Assembly (NCBI GenBank): GCA_031178625.1
Contig: JAPSIR010000004.1
Location: forward strand, 1 to 48,736
Reading direction: 5' to 3'
Origin: Cellulomonas sp.
GTDB taxonomy: Bacteria > Actinomycetota > Actinomycetes > Actinomycetales > Cellulomonadaceae
Length of the DNA: 48,736 nucleotides
Shown here: positions 24,164-32,632 of the stretch, one piece after another
Position numbering within the stretch: position 1 is the stretch's first letter
Layout: each line of letters opens with the position of its first letter
The notes under the pieces: model-generated
Told to the model about the DNA's origin: nothing
Database searches by the model: none
What the model saw: only the letters and a program-made list of their open reading frames with translations
Program-made: the position numbers and the translations under genes

Positions 24164-26182
24164 TCACCCGCCGTCGACGGCGCCGTCGCCGTCGACGGGC
24201 ACGTCGCCCGCGCCGGTGCCCTCCGTGGCCGGCTCGTCGGCGCCCGGCTCGTCCGCGCCCGGCTCGTCCGCGCCCGGCTCGTCGCCGTCAGGCTCCACGA
24301 CGTCCGGCCACGGCTGCCGGTCCTCGACCGTCACCGTCGCGTCGGGCGCCACGCGCACGACCTGCACGTCGAGGAAGCGGCGGTCCCGCGGGTCGAACCG
24401 CAGCAGCGTGAGCTCCGCGACGCCGCGCAGCGGGCCGACCGTCGGCTGCCCGAGCGTCGCGCCGGCCGTGCTCGAGCTGATGTACCGGATGCCGAGGCCG
24501 ACCTGCTCGGGACCGACGCGGCGGTGGTAGTGACCGGACACCTGTGCCGGCACACAGCCTTCCTCGAGCGCCTCGTCGCCGGCGGTCGGGGTGTGCACGA
24601 GCAGCAGGTCGACGTCGCCGTCGTCGCACGCCGTCTCCGCGAGCCGGCGGGCCTGCTCGCCCGGCGTCTCCTGCGCCGCCGTCGTGCCGCCGCCGACGCG
24701 CGTCTCGTTGGCGTCCCGGTCGCCGAGCACGCGCAGGCCCGCGACGTCGACCACGGACCCGTCCAGCACGGTCGCGCCCGCACGGGCGTACCGGCGCGTC
24801 GTGTCGCGCGAGTCGTGGTTGCCGGGCGACGTGACGAGCGGGACGCCCGACGGGACCGTGCGCGCGAACGAGGTCACGCAGTACTGCTCGACCGACGTGC
24901 CGTTCATCGTGGTGTCGCCCGCGTCGAGGACCGCGTCGACGCCGGCCAGGTCGGCGAGCGTGCCGACCAGGGGCGCCATGCCGACGTTGCAGTGCAGGTC
25001 CGAGATGACGAGCAGCGTGACCGGCTCCACCGGCTCCTCGTCGTCGCCGCCGCGCGTGGCGTCGGCCGTGGGCGTCGGGTCCGACGGAGCGCCCGGACCC
25101 TGGCGGGCGGGCGCGTCGTCGGCGCCGTCCGCCCCACCACCCGGCGGCGCGTCGCCGGCGGCGGCGCCGTCGGCACCGGCCCCCGCGTCCTGCGCGCCCG
25201 CACCCTCTGCGCCCGCGCCGTCCGCGTCCGCGCCGTTCGGGTCCGCGCCGTCCGTGTCCGCGCCGCCGACGTCGGCGCCGTCCGCCCCCGCACCCTCCGC
25301 GCCCGCGCCGTCCGCGTCCGCGCCGTCCGCGGCCGCCTCCTCGGCGCGGCGCTCCTCGTCCTGCGCCCACTCGTCCCACGCCGACGCGAGCGCGACGTCC
25401 GCCCTCGCGTAGAAGTCCTGGTTGGCGCGCCACGCGTCGACGGCGTAGCCGCCGTACGTGTCGATGACGCCGCCGAGCCGCCCGGTGACGCGGGCGCCTG
25501 CGAGCGGGGTGCCGTCGAAGACGGCGGACGCGACGACGCGGGGCTGCGGCTGGTCGGTGGGGGCGACGCTCGAGGTGAGCAGCGTCGCCCCGAGGACGAG
25601 CGTGAGAGCGGCCGCGACCGCGGGACGCCGGTGCGGGCGCAGGGCTGCGGCGAGCTGTGCCCGCCGCTCGGCGCCGAGCAGCAGCCGTCCCGCCCACCAC
25701 ACGGCGGTCAGCACGAGCAGGGCGACGAGCGAGCGCGCCGCGGCGTCGGCCGCGATCGCGACCGCGACGTCCCGCACGGCCGCCTCGGGCCCGGAGAAGA
25801 ACTGCAGGTACGCGGTCAGGTCGTCGCCGAGCGCCTGCAGCGTCGTCGCCTCACCCAGCTCGGTGACCTGCGCCGGGATCTCCTGCACCGTCGCGCGGGC
25901 ACCGAGCGTCAGCGGCAGGGGCGAGTCGATCTGCAGCGTGCCCAGCGGGCCGAGGTCGATGGTCACCGTCGCGTCGGTGGTGACGTCGTACCGCGTGACG
26001 TGCGGGCCGAGCGACGCCTGCACCGACGCGGTCGTCACGCCGAAGACCAGGGACGCGACCACGGCCAGCAGTGCGAGGAGCACCGTCGACGGCCGGGGCG
26101 CGCGCAGCCGGACGGGTCGGCGCCACCACGGCGGGCCGACGGGTGCCCCGTCAGCCGGGGGTGCGCTGCGCGGGTCGTCCAT
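24164..26182 (-). CDS. Membrane-anchored metallophosphoesterase with Ala/Gly/Asp linker
   Basis: 672 aa. Three hydrophobic segments at about 30-55, 150-165 and 185-205 precede a low-complexity linker (about 270-365) of ADGA/AEGA/GADxxGA units. The calcineurin-like phosphoesterase domain follows: VISDLHCN, DAGDTTMNG, SPGNHDS, HTP and SGHYHRR supply the whole metal-ligand set. The tail repeats EPGAD four times. The enzyme is expected on the outer face; substrate unknown. The ATG at 26182 lies 8 nt after TAGGCT, which overlaps the divergent promoter of the SRPBCC gene. Confidence 0.87.
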   Translation of the reverse strand: MDDPRSAPPADGAPVGPPWWRRPVRLRAPRPSTVLLALLAVVASLVFGVTTASVQASLGPHVTRYDVTTDATVTIDLGPLGTLQIDSPLPLTLGARATVQEIPAQVTELGEATTLQALGDDLTAYLQFFSGPEAAVRDVAVAIAADAAARSLVALLVLTAVWWAGRLLLGAERRAQLAAALRPHRRPAVAAALTLVLGATLLTSSVAPTDQPQPRVVASAVFDGTPLAGARVTGRLGGVIDTYGGYAVDAWRANQDFYARADVALASAWDEWAQDEERRAEEAAADGADADGAGAEGAGADGADVGGADTDGADPNGADADGAGAEGAGAQDAGAGADGAAAGDAPPGGGADGADDAPARQGPGAPSDPTPTADATRGGDDEEPVEPVTLLVISDLHCNVGMAPLVGTLADLAGVDAVLDAGDTTMNGTSVEQYCVTSFARTVPSGVPLVTSPGNHDSRDTTRRYARAGATVLDGSVVDVAGLRVLGDRDANETRVGGGTTAAQETPGEQARRLAETACDDGDVDLLLVHTPTAGDEALEEGCVPAQVSGHYHRRVGPEQVGLGIRYISSSTAGATLGQPTVGPLRGVAELTLLRFDPRDRRFLDVQVVRVAPDATVTVEDRQPWPDVVEPDGDEPGADEPGADEPGADEPATEGTGAGDVPVDGDGAVDGG
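25190..25345. repeat. Low-complexity 15-bp repeats inside the phosphoesterase gene
   Basis: Repeated GCGTCCGCGCCGTCC-like units on the + strand encode the acidic ADGA-type linker. Prone to slippage in steps of 15 nt without frameshift. Confidence 0.75.
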
Positions 26183-26190
26183 CGGCGCCG

Positions 26191-26200
26191 AGCCTATGCT
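26191..26200. promoter_or_regulatory. Overlapping divergent -10 elements
   Basis: AGCCTATGCT holds TAGGCT on the minus strand (8 nt before the phosphoesterase ATG) and TATGCT on the plus strand (7 nt before the SRPBCC GTG). The two share 2 bp, so the genes probably cannot be transcribed at the same time from one template. Confidence 0.55.
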
Positions 26201-26207
26201 CGGCCGG

Positions 26208-26699
26208 GTGCGCGCGCGTCCTTACGAGCTGACGTCGGTCTGGCACGTCCCGGCGCCGCCGCAGGAGTGCTGGGACGTCCTCGGCGACCCACGCATGACG
26301 TGGCCGCGGTGGTGGCGGGGCGTCGAGGCGCTCGACGTGCGGCCCGCCGCCGGGACGACCGGCTCCGCGGCCCGGCTGCGCTTCCGCTCCCCCGTCGGCT
26401 ACGCGCTCGTGCTCGACCTCGTCGTGGGCGCGGCCACGCCGCCCGAGCACGTGCGCCTGCACGTCGACGGCGACCTGCGCGGCCACGGCGACGTCCGGCT
26501 CACCGCGCCGGCGCCGGGCACGACGCGGGTCGACATCCGCTGGCACGTGCGCACGACGCGGCTCTGGATGAACGCCGTCGGCCCCGTCGCCGCGCCCGCC
26601 TTCGCGCTGGCGCACGCGGCGATGATGCGCAGCGGGGAGCGGGGGCTGCGCCGGCACCTCGCCGAGCGCAGCGGGACGGCCGGCCCGGCGGGGCCGTGA
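26208..26699 (+). CDS. SRPBCC (START/Bet v1-like) domain protein
   Basis: 163 aa from the GTG at 26208; an ATG at 26196 is in frame but would overlap the TATGCT element. The polyketide-cyclase/START-like opening YELTSVWHVPAPPQECWDVLGD is followed by WPRWWRGVEALDV, and the strand pattern ends with an amphipathic C-terminal helix. Such proteins bind hydrophobic ligands in a helix-grip cavity; the ligand is unknown. Divergent from the phosphoesterase through an overlapping promoter pair. Confidence 0.8.
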   Translation: MRARPYELTSVWHVPAPPQECWDVLGDPRMTWPRWWRGVEALDVRPAAGTTGSAARLRFRSPVGYALVLDLVVGAATPPEHVRLHVDGDLRGHGDVRLTAPAPGTTRVDIRWHVRTTRLWMNAVGPVAAPAFALAHAAMMRSGERGLRRHLAERSGTAGPAGP

Positions 26700-26701
26700 G
26701 G

Positions 26702-26723
26702 CGGCGCCGCCGGGCCGGCGCCG
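26702..26723. terminator. Small hairpin between converging genes
   Basis: CGGCGCC/GGCGCCG stem, 7 bp with an 8-nt loop, within the 28 nt between the SRPBCC and LLM genes. Confidence 0.45.
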
Positions 26724-26727
26724 AGGG

Positions 26728-27504
26728 TCAGAGCGCGTCGCGCCAGGCCAACCAGCGCTTCACGAGCGACAGGTCGTAGTCGGGCCCGCTCGTGCTCAGC
26801 GTCAGCAGCCGCACCCCCGCGTCGAGCCATTCCTGGGCCGTGTCGCCCGGCTCCTGCCCGTCGACGCCGATAGAGCGTGTGACGAGCGACGCCGTGTCGC
26901 GGCCGACCGCCGCGCCGTGCTCGTCGAGGATGCCGCTCTTGCGCCGCAGCGTCTCGACGTCGCCGAACGAGTGCCAGACGTCCGCGTGCTCCGCGACCAC
27001 GCGCAGCGTCTTACGCTCGCCGCCGCCGCCGATCATCACGGGGATCTTCCGCGTCGGGGCCGGGTTCATGGCCGCCCAGCGGGCCTTGATCCGCGGCATC
27101 GCCTGCGCCAGGTCGGCGATCCGCGCGCCGGCGGTGCCGAACTCGTAGCCGTACTCGTCGTAGTCCCGCTCGAACCAGCCCGCGCCGATGCCGAGGATCA
27201 GCCGCCCGCCGCTGATGTGGTCGACCGTGCGGGCCATGTCGGCCAGCAGGTCCGGGTTCCGGTAGGAGTTGCACGTGACGAGCGCGCCGATCTCGACGCG
27301 GCTCGTCTGCTCCGCCCACGCGCCCAGCATCGTCCAGCACTCGAAGTGCTTGCCGTCCGGGTCGCCGTACAGCGGGAAGAAGTGGTCCCAGTTGAAGATC
27401 ACGTCGACGCCGAGGTCCTCGGCGCGCAGCACGGCGTCGCGGATCTGCGCGTAGTCGGCGTGCTGCGGCTGCAGCTGGACGCCGATCCTGACGGGAGCGG
27501 TCAT
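26728..27504 (-). CDS. LLM-class F420-dependent oxidoreductase
   Basis: 258 aa from the ATG at 27504 with GAGGAGA upstream; the longer track ORF begins in noncoding sequence. Luciferase-like TIM barrel: RIGVQLQPQHADYAQIRDAV, VIFNWDHFFPLYGDPDG, TCNSYRNPDLLADMARTVDHISGGR and LGIGAGWFERDY. The family uses F420 (or FMN) for hydride transfer, and the NWDHFFPL block is seen in the actinobacterial F420 TIGR03560-like subgroup. Substrate unknown. Located 97 nt after the aldo/keto reductase gene on the same strand. Confidence 0.88.
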   Translation of the reverse strand: MTAPVRIGVQLQPQHADYAQIRDAVLRAEDLGVDVIFNWDHFFPLYGDPDGKHFECWTMLGAWAEQTSRVEIGALVTCNSYRNPDLLADMARTVDHISGGRLILGIGAGWFERDYDEYGYEFGTAGARIADLAQAMPRIKARWAAMNPAPTRKIPVMIGGGGERKTLRVVAEHADVWHSFGDVETLRRKSGILDEHGAAVGRDTASLVTRSIGVDGQEPGDTAQEWLDAGVRLLTLSTSGPDYDLSLVKRWLAWRDAL

Positions 27505-27601
27505 CGGGTCTCCTCGGCTCGGGCGGCGCTCGCCGCGCACGCCGGTGATGGTGCCACCTCGGGCGCGGGCGAGGCCCGGGCCCCGCGGCGCCCCTGACGG
27601 G

Positions 27602-28438
27602 TCAGAACTCCTCGTACTCCGCCGGGTCCTGGTCCTGCAGGCGGCCGTCGGGGCGGTCGAGCGCACTGATGGCCGTGACCTCCTCGTCCGTCAGCGTGAA
27701 GGACAGCACCTCCAGGTTGCGCCGCTGCCGGTCCGGGTCGGCGGCCTTGGGCAGCGGGACCGCGCCGAGCTGCGTCACCCACCGCAGGATCACCTCGCCC
27801 GGGCCCACGCCGTGCGCGCGGGCGATCTCGACGACGGTCCGGTCCTCCAGCACGTCGCTGCCGCGCCCGAGCGGGCTCCACGCCTCGGTCACCACACCCA
27901 GCAGCTCGTCGGCCGCGCGCTGCTCACGCTGCACGAACCGCGGGTGCAGCTCGACCTGGTTGACGCTCGGCACCCGCCCCGTCGCGTCGAGCAGCGCCTG
28001 CAGGTGCGCCGGGAGGAAGTTGGAGACGCCCACCGACCGGACCAGCCCCGCCTGCTGCAGCTCGAGCAGCGCGCCGAACGCCTCGACGAACAGGCCCTGC
28101 TTCGGGTTCGGCCAGTGGATCAGGTACAGGTCCCAGTGATCGAGCCCCGCCCGGTACAGCGACTCGTGCACGGCCCGCACGGCGTCGTCGTGCCGGTGGT
28201 AGCGGCCGGGCAGCTTCGAGGACAGCACCAGCTCGTCGCGCGGCACGCCGCTGCGGCGCACGGCCTCGCCGACCGCGCCCTCGTTCTCGTAGTTGTACGC
28301 GGAGTCGATCAGGCGGTAGCCGACGTCGATCGCGGAGCGGATCGCCTCCGCACCGTCGTGACCCTTGAGCGGGTAGGTGCCGAAGCCGATGACCGGCAGC
28401 TCGAGCCCGTCGACCAGCGTGCGCGTGGGGACCGTCAT
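27602..28438 (-). CDS. Aldo/keto reductase
   Basis: 278 aa from the ATG at 28438. Catalytic tetrad visible: D and Y in LIDSAYNYENE, K in SSKLPGRYH and H in LIHWPNP. The C-terminal NADPH site reads VPLPKAADPDRQRRNLE. It matches the AKR5-type 2,5-diketo-gluconate reductase group, general carbonyl reductases. Leaderless promoter TAGCGT 7 nt before the ATG; no SD. Confidence 0.93.
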   Translation of the reverse strand: MTVPTRTLVDGLELPVIGFGTYPLKGHDGAEAIRSAIDVGYRLIDSAYNYENEGAVGEAVRRSGVPRDELVLSSKLPGRYHRHDDAVRAVHESLYRAGLDHWDLYLIHWPNPKQGLFVEAFGALLELQQAGLVRSVGVSNFLPAHLQALLDATGRVPSVNQVELHPRFVQREQRAADELLGVVTEAWSPLGRGSDVLEDRTVVEIARAHGVGPGEVILRWVTQLGAVPLPKAADPDRQRRNLEVLSFTLTDEEVTAISALDRPDGRLQDQDPAEYEEF

Positions 28439-28445
28439 GCCCGCC

Positions 28446-28451
28446 ACGCTA
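28446..28451 (-). promoter_or_regulatory. -10 element TAGCGT of the aldo/keto reductase gene
   Basis: Minus-strand TAGCGT ends 7 nt before the ATG at 28438. Confidence 0.55.
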
Positions 28452-28501
28452 GGCAGGACGCGACCCGGTCCGCACGCCGACGGCGGCACGTCGCCGCCGG
28501 G

Positions 28502-30310
28502 TCACTGGTACGTCACCAGGTCCGGCACGGGCTGCACCTGGTACGTCTGCACCGGGTCCAGCATCGGCACGTCCTCGTCGTAGAAGTTCTTCCAGCCCCA
28601 GTGCACCGGCGGCGCGCCGTTGCGCAGGGTCGCCCACGTGCCCGCCTTCGCGGGCTGGCTGCCCTGCCCGTCGACGTGGATGACGGTGGCGAGCTCGTCG
28701 TGCGAGGTGTCGATGCGCTCCCGGTCGGTGAGCATGCGCAGCTGGAACTGGTGCAGCACGAACATCTTCTGGGGCAGGCCGCGGTCGCGCGTGAACTGCG
28801 CGAGCCACTGCGCCGTCGCGTTCACCTCGTCGGCGCCGACCGACCCGATCTGGCGCAGGTGCACCTGGTCGGGGGCCAGCCGCCACTCCGGGTCCAGCGC
28901 GAGGCCCACGTGCGGCAGCGCGAGCAGGTCGGCGTAGAGCTGCGCCTGCGTCACGAAGTCGGTGCGCCCGGGCTGCAGGTCGAGGACGACGTACGTGCCG
29001 GCGGCACCGGCGGCCTCGACGAGCGGACGCAGGTCCTCGACCGGGCGCTCGTTGGAGTAGTTGCCGTCGTCGCCCGGGCCGGCCGACGCGATCGTCGCGA
29101 TGATCTCGACGGCCGGGACGACCGTGTCGGTGGTCAGGCCCCGGTACGGCGCCGCGTGCTGCTCCGCGCGGGCGAGCGTGGCCGGCACGTCCTGCTCGCC
29201 GAGCACGCCGAGCGCGCCGGAGCCGGGCGTCCCGTACAGGGCGACGTACCGCTTGCCGGGCTGCCCCTCGGCCGCCGGGAACACGAGCTGGCCGCCGCCC
29301 GGCAGCTGCGCACCCGTGCGCGCCGCCGCGACGCGCGCCGCCAGCCGGTCCGGCGTGCCGAACGCCTCACCGAGCGCCACGACGGCCGCCGGCTGCGCGG
29401 CCGTGACCTGCTCGACCGCGGCGGACGTCGCGCGCGGGTCGGCGCCGGGCACGTCGACGACGCCGGCGCCCGCGGCCCGCAGCGTCGCCAGCGCGGCGAG
29501 CGGCTGCGGCCCGGAGACGAGGCCGAGCACCGCGGGCCCGGGCTCCGGCGACGCGGTCGCCGGGAGCCGCGCGGCACCCGCCCCGGCGTCCTGGGACGCC
29601 GTCGCGTCCTCCGCCGTCGCGTCCTCCGCCGGCTCGCCCGTCGCCTCGACCGCACCGCTCCCGCCGCCCTCGTCCGCCCCGGCGCCGCCCTCGGGACGCA
29701 GCACCGCCGCCGCGTCCGCCGCGAGGGCACGCACCGCGGCCGCCTCCCCGCCCGCGGGGACCGACGTGTCGGCGCCCGCCGTGCGGCCGGTCGCGTCCGC
29801 GACGGCGTCGGCGTCGGCGCCGGACGCGAGCGGGACGGCGTCGACGTCCTCGGGGAGCACCGACGCGTCCGCGGCGCCGACGACGAGCGCCGCCGCGGCA
29901 CCGAGCCGGTCGACCTCGCCCGCGACGTCCGCGTCGCCGCCCGTGAGCAGCACCGGCGCCCCGACCGCGACGGCGGCGGAGGCGGCGGTGAGCTGCCCCG
30001 GCACGTCCGCGGCGTCGGCGAGCACGACGACCGGCGCGGTCGCGAAGACCGCGGCCGAGACCTGGACGGCCGCGCTCGCGTCCGACCCCGCGGCGACCGT
30101 GGCCGGCGGCGGCGACGCCTGCAGCGTCGCCGCGACGGGCGTCGGCGACGGCGAGGCCTCGTCCGTCCGTCCGGAGCCGTCGGGGGTGCCGGCGGTGCAC
30201 GCGGTGAGCGCGGCGACGGCCGCGACGAGGCCCACCAGCCGGCGGCGGCGCACCGCCGGGGGGCGACGCCGGGTCGAAGGGTCGGACGGCTGGGGTCGGG
30301 CCGGCTGCAC
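28502..30310 (-). CDS. Lipoprotein with CWB2-like repeats and an unassigned C-terminal domain
   Basis: 602 aa from the GTG at 30310 (AGGGGA SD 6 nt away). Twin-Arg-rich N-region, hydrophobic core and lipobox LTACTAG predict a lipid-anchored surface protein. Residues about 60-300 contain units like cell-wall-binding repeat 2 (VVVLADAADVPGQLTAASAAVAVGAPVLLTGG, then LVVGAADASVLP), interrupted by an Ala/Glu-rich spacer. The C-terminal about 260 residues (VPAVEIIATIASAGPGDDGNYSNE, GLALDPEWRL, VHWGWKNFYDEDVPM) look like one folded domain, possibly a TIM barrel. I cannot name it, but the conserved Asp/Glu/Trp content would suit a glycan-active role. Confidence 0.75.
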   Translation of the reverse strand: MQPARPQPSDPSTRRRPPAVRRRRLVGLVAAVAALTACTAGTPDGSGRTDEASPSPTPVAATLQASPPPATVAAGSDASAAVQVSAAVFATAPVVVLADAADVPGQLTAASAAVAVGAPVLLTGGDADVAGEVDRLGAAAALVVGAADASVLPEDVDAVPLASGADADAVADATGRTAGADTSVPAGGEAAAVRALAADAAAVLRPEGGAGADEGGGSGAVEATGEPAEDATAEDATASQDAGAGAARLPATASPEPGPAVLGLVSGPQPLAALATLRAAGAGVVDVPGADPRATSAAVEQVTAAQPAAVVALGEAFGTPDRLAARVAAARTGAQLPGGGQLVFPAAEGQPGKRYVALYGTPGSGALGVLGEQDVPATLARAEQHAAPYRGLTTDTVVPAVEIIATIASAGPGDDGNYSNERPVEDLRPLVEAAGAAGTYVVLDLQPGRTDFVTQAQLYADLLALPHVGLALDPEWRLAPDQVHLRQIGSVGADEVNATAQWLAQFTRDRGLPQKMFVLHQFQLRMLTDRERIDTSHDELATVIHVDGQGSQPAKAGTWATLRNGAPPVHWGWKNFYDEDVPMLDPVQTYQVQPVPDLVTYQ

Positions 30311-30488
30311 GCGGTCCCCTCCCGGGTGTCGGGCGGCACGCGGCCGCGGGTGGCACGGCCGCGGCCGTGGCCGGCGTCCGCCGACGCCCAGCCACTGTAG
30401 GCGGCGGCACCGACGGCCGCAGGCGACGGCCGGCCTCCCGGCGCCCCTCCACCTGCGGCGCGCGCCCGCGCGGGGCATCATCGGGCGC

Positions 30489-31616
30489 GTGGACGACGAC
30501 GCGCAGACCACCGGCACCACCTCGACCGACGCCACCGGCACCGCCGCGGACGCCCCCGGCACCGCGGGGACGTCGGCACACGACCGGCCCGGCGTCTACG
30601 TGACCCCGGGCGCCGACTACGACCGCGACACCCGGTACATCACCACCCGGATCACCGCCGACGGCCGCGACGGCTGGCCCGTCGAGGCGGGCCGGTACCG
30701 GCTGGTCGTCTCGCGCGCGTGCCCGTGGGCGAGCCGCGCGATCGTGGTGCGCCGCCTGCTCGGCCTGGAGGACGCGCTGTCGATGGGAGTCTGCGGGCCG
30801 ACCCACGACGAGCGCTCGTGGACCTTCGACCTCGACCCGGGCGGCGTCGACCCGGTGCTCGGCATCGAACGCATCCGCGACGCCTACCTCGCGCGGGACC
30901 CGGAGTACCCGCGGGGGATCACGGTGCCCGCGATCGTCGACGTGCCGTCCGGCAAGGTGGTGACCAACGACTTCGGGCAGATCACGCTCGACCTCGAGAC
31001 CGAGTGGACGGCGCACCACCGCCCCGGCGCGCCGGACCTGTACCCCGAGGCGCTGCGCGACGAGATCCACGAGGTCGACGCGCGCGTCTACCGCGACGTG
31101 AACAACGGCGTGTACCGGTGCGGCTTCGCGGGCTCGCAGCGGTCGTACGAGCGCGCGTACGACCGGTTGTTCGCCGGCCTCGACTGGCTGTCCGAGCGCC
31201 TCGCCGACCGCCGCTACCTGGTCGGCGACGCGATCACCGAGGCGGACGTGCGCCTGTTCACGACGCTCGTCCGCTTCGACGCCGTCTACCACGGCCACTT
31301 CAAGTGCAACCGCTCCAAGCTCACCGAGATGCCGGTGCTGTGGGCGTACGCGCGGGACCTGTTCCAGACGCCGGGCTTCGGCGACACCGTGGACTTCGTC
31401 CACATCAAGCAGCACTACTACGAGGTCCACACGGACATCAACCCGTCGGGGGTGGTGCCACGAGGGCCGCTGGTCGGCGGGTGGCGCACGCCGCACGGCC
31501 GCGAGGCGCTGGGCGGCCGGCCGTTCGGGGACGGCACGCCGCCGGGCCCCGTCCGGGACGACGAGCGCGTCGCGGCCGGGCACGGCGCCGACGGCGACGA
31601 CGAGGGCGCGGCATGA
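30489..31616 (+). CDS. Xi-class glutathione transferase / glutathionyl-hydroquinone reductase-like
   Basis: 375 aa, GTG start (no SD; CATCAT lies 7 nt upstream, a weak -10). The thioredoxin-fold half carries the catalytic CPWA motif (SRACPWASRAIVVRRLLGLED), followed by GITVPAIVDVPSGKVVTNDF and the helical C-terminal half (DWLSERLADRRYLVGDAITEADVRLFTTLVRFD, FKCNRSKLTEMP). ECM4/YqjG relatives reduce glutathionyl-hydroquinones; since actinobacteria use mycothiol, the physiological thiol here may differ. Overlaps the CHAD gene by 4 nt (ATGA). Confidence 0.93.
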   Translation: MDDDAQTTGTTSTDATGTAADAPGTAGTSAHDRPGVYVTPGADYDRDTRYITTRITADGRDGWPVEAGRYRLVVSRACPWASRAIVVRRLLGLEDALSMGVCGPTHDERSWTFDLDPGGVDPVLGIERIRDAYLARDPEYPRGITVPAIVDVPSGKVVTNDFGQITLDLETEWTAHHRPGAPDLYPEALRDEIHEVDARVYRDVNNGVYRCGFAGSQRSYERAYDRLFAGLDWLSERLADRRYLVGDAITEADVRLFTTLVRFDAVYHGHFKCNRSKLTEMPVLWAYARDLFQTPGFGDTVDFVHIKQHYYEVHTDINPSGVVPRGPLVGGWRTPHGREALGGRPFGDGTPPGPVRDDERVAAGHGADGDDEGAA

Positions 31617-32551
31617 GCGGCACGTCGGACGCACCGTCGACGCCGCTGCCGCACGCGTCCGCCGAGCCGCGCGACGGCACGGCGCGCGAGCACGTCCGCG
31701 CCTACGTGGCCGCCGCCGTCGCGGCGCTCGTCGCCGCCGGGCCCGGGCTCGAGGCGGGCGAGGACGACGCCGTGCACGACGCCCGCGTCGCGACGCGGCG
31801 CCTGCGCACCGCCCTCGGGGTCTTCCGGCCCGTCCTGGACCGCGAGCGCGTCGAGCCCCTGCGGGACGACCTGCGGGCGCTGGGTCGGCTGCTCGGGGAC
31901 GTGCGCGACCCGGCGGTCGAGCGCGACGCCCTCCTGCGCGGCCTCGAGCGGGAGCCCGACGAGCTCGTCGTCGGACCGGTCCGCACGCGCGTGGACGACG
32001 ACCGGCGCGCCGCCCGCACCACGGCGCTCGACCCGCTGCGCACGCACCTGGCGTCCGGGGCGCACCGGCGCACGCTCGCCGCGCTCGCCGCGCTCGCCGA
32101 GGACCTCCCGGCCGGTCCGCGCGCCGACGAGCCGGCCGACCGCCTCCTCCCCCGCCGGGCGCGCCGCGCCTGGCGCCGCTTCGACGCGGCCGTGGGGCGC
32201 GCCCTCGCCCTGCCGCCCGGCGACGCGCGCGACCACGCGCTGCACGAGGCCCGCAAGGACGCGCGCCGCGCCCGGTACGCGAGCGAGGTCGCGGCGTCCG
32301 CCGTGGGCCGCCCCGCGCACCGGTCCGCAGGCCGCGCGAAGGACGTGCAGTCCGCGCTCGGCGACCACCACGACGCGCGCGTGCGGCAGGCGTCCCTGCG
32401 CCGGATGGCGATGGAGGCCCACCTCGACGGCCAGAACACCTTCACGCTGGGCCGCCTGCACGGGCTCGCCGAGGCGGCGGCGGACGCAGCCGAGCGCGAG
32501 GCGGTGACGGCGATCGACCGCGCCCGGCGCCGGCGGGGCTGGCTCGGCTGA
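31613..32551 (+). CDS. CHAD-domain protein
   Basis: 312 aa, all-helical. Two CHAD halves are visible, each with a conserved His in a helix (DAVHDARVATRRLRTAL and DHALHEARKDARRARYAS), plus ALGDHHDA near the C-terminus. CHAD domains bind inorganic polyphosphate through Lys/Arg-rich surfaces. Usually CHAD is fused to or next to a CYTH domain; here the CYTH protein lies 6 kb away (38383-39027). Translationally coupled to the glutathione transferase. Confidence 0.92.
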   Translation: MSGTSDAPSTPLPHASAEPRDGTAREHVRAYVAAAVAALVAAGPGLEAGEDDAVHDARVATRRLRTALGVFRPVLDRERVEPLRDDLRALGRLLGDVRDPAVERDALLRGLEREPDELVVGPVRTRVDDDRRAARTTALDPLRTHLASGAHRRTLAALAALAEDLPAGPRADEPADRLLPRRARRAWRRFDAAVGRALALPPGDARDHALHEARKDARRARYASEVAASAVGRPAHRSAGRAKDVQSALGDHHDARVRQASLRRMAMEAHLDGQNTFTLGRLHGLAEAAADAAEREAVTAIDRARRRRGWLG

Positions 32552-32620
32552 GGCGACGCAGGGCCGTCCTCGCGCGGCCCGGCGACCCCGTCCCGGGAGG
32601 CCGGTCCGACGCCCCGCCCG

Positions 32621-32626
32621 TAGCGT
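32621..32626 (+). promoter_or_regulatory. -10 element TAGCGT of the NTF2-like gene
   Basis: Ends 6 nt before the ATG at 32633; the intervening GGAGGG also resembles an SD but is too close to the ATG to act as one. Confidence 0.5.
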
Positions 32627-32632
32627 GGAGGG

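Noticed and set aside
25190-25345. Repeat cluster that could be taken for CRISPR or a minisatellite array
   Set aside because: Units are contiguous, in frame and have no spacers; they are codons for an Ala/Gly/Asp linker.
30354-30369. 16-bp palindrome CACGGCCGCGGCCGTG between lipoprotein and glutathione transferase genes
   Set aside because: Pure GC low-complexity palindromes arise easily by chance here; no promoter element overlaps it convincingly.
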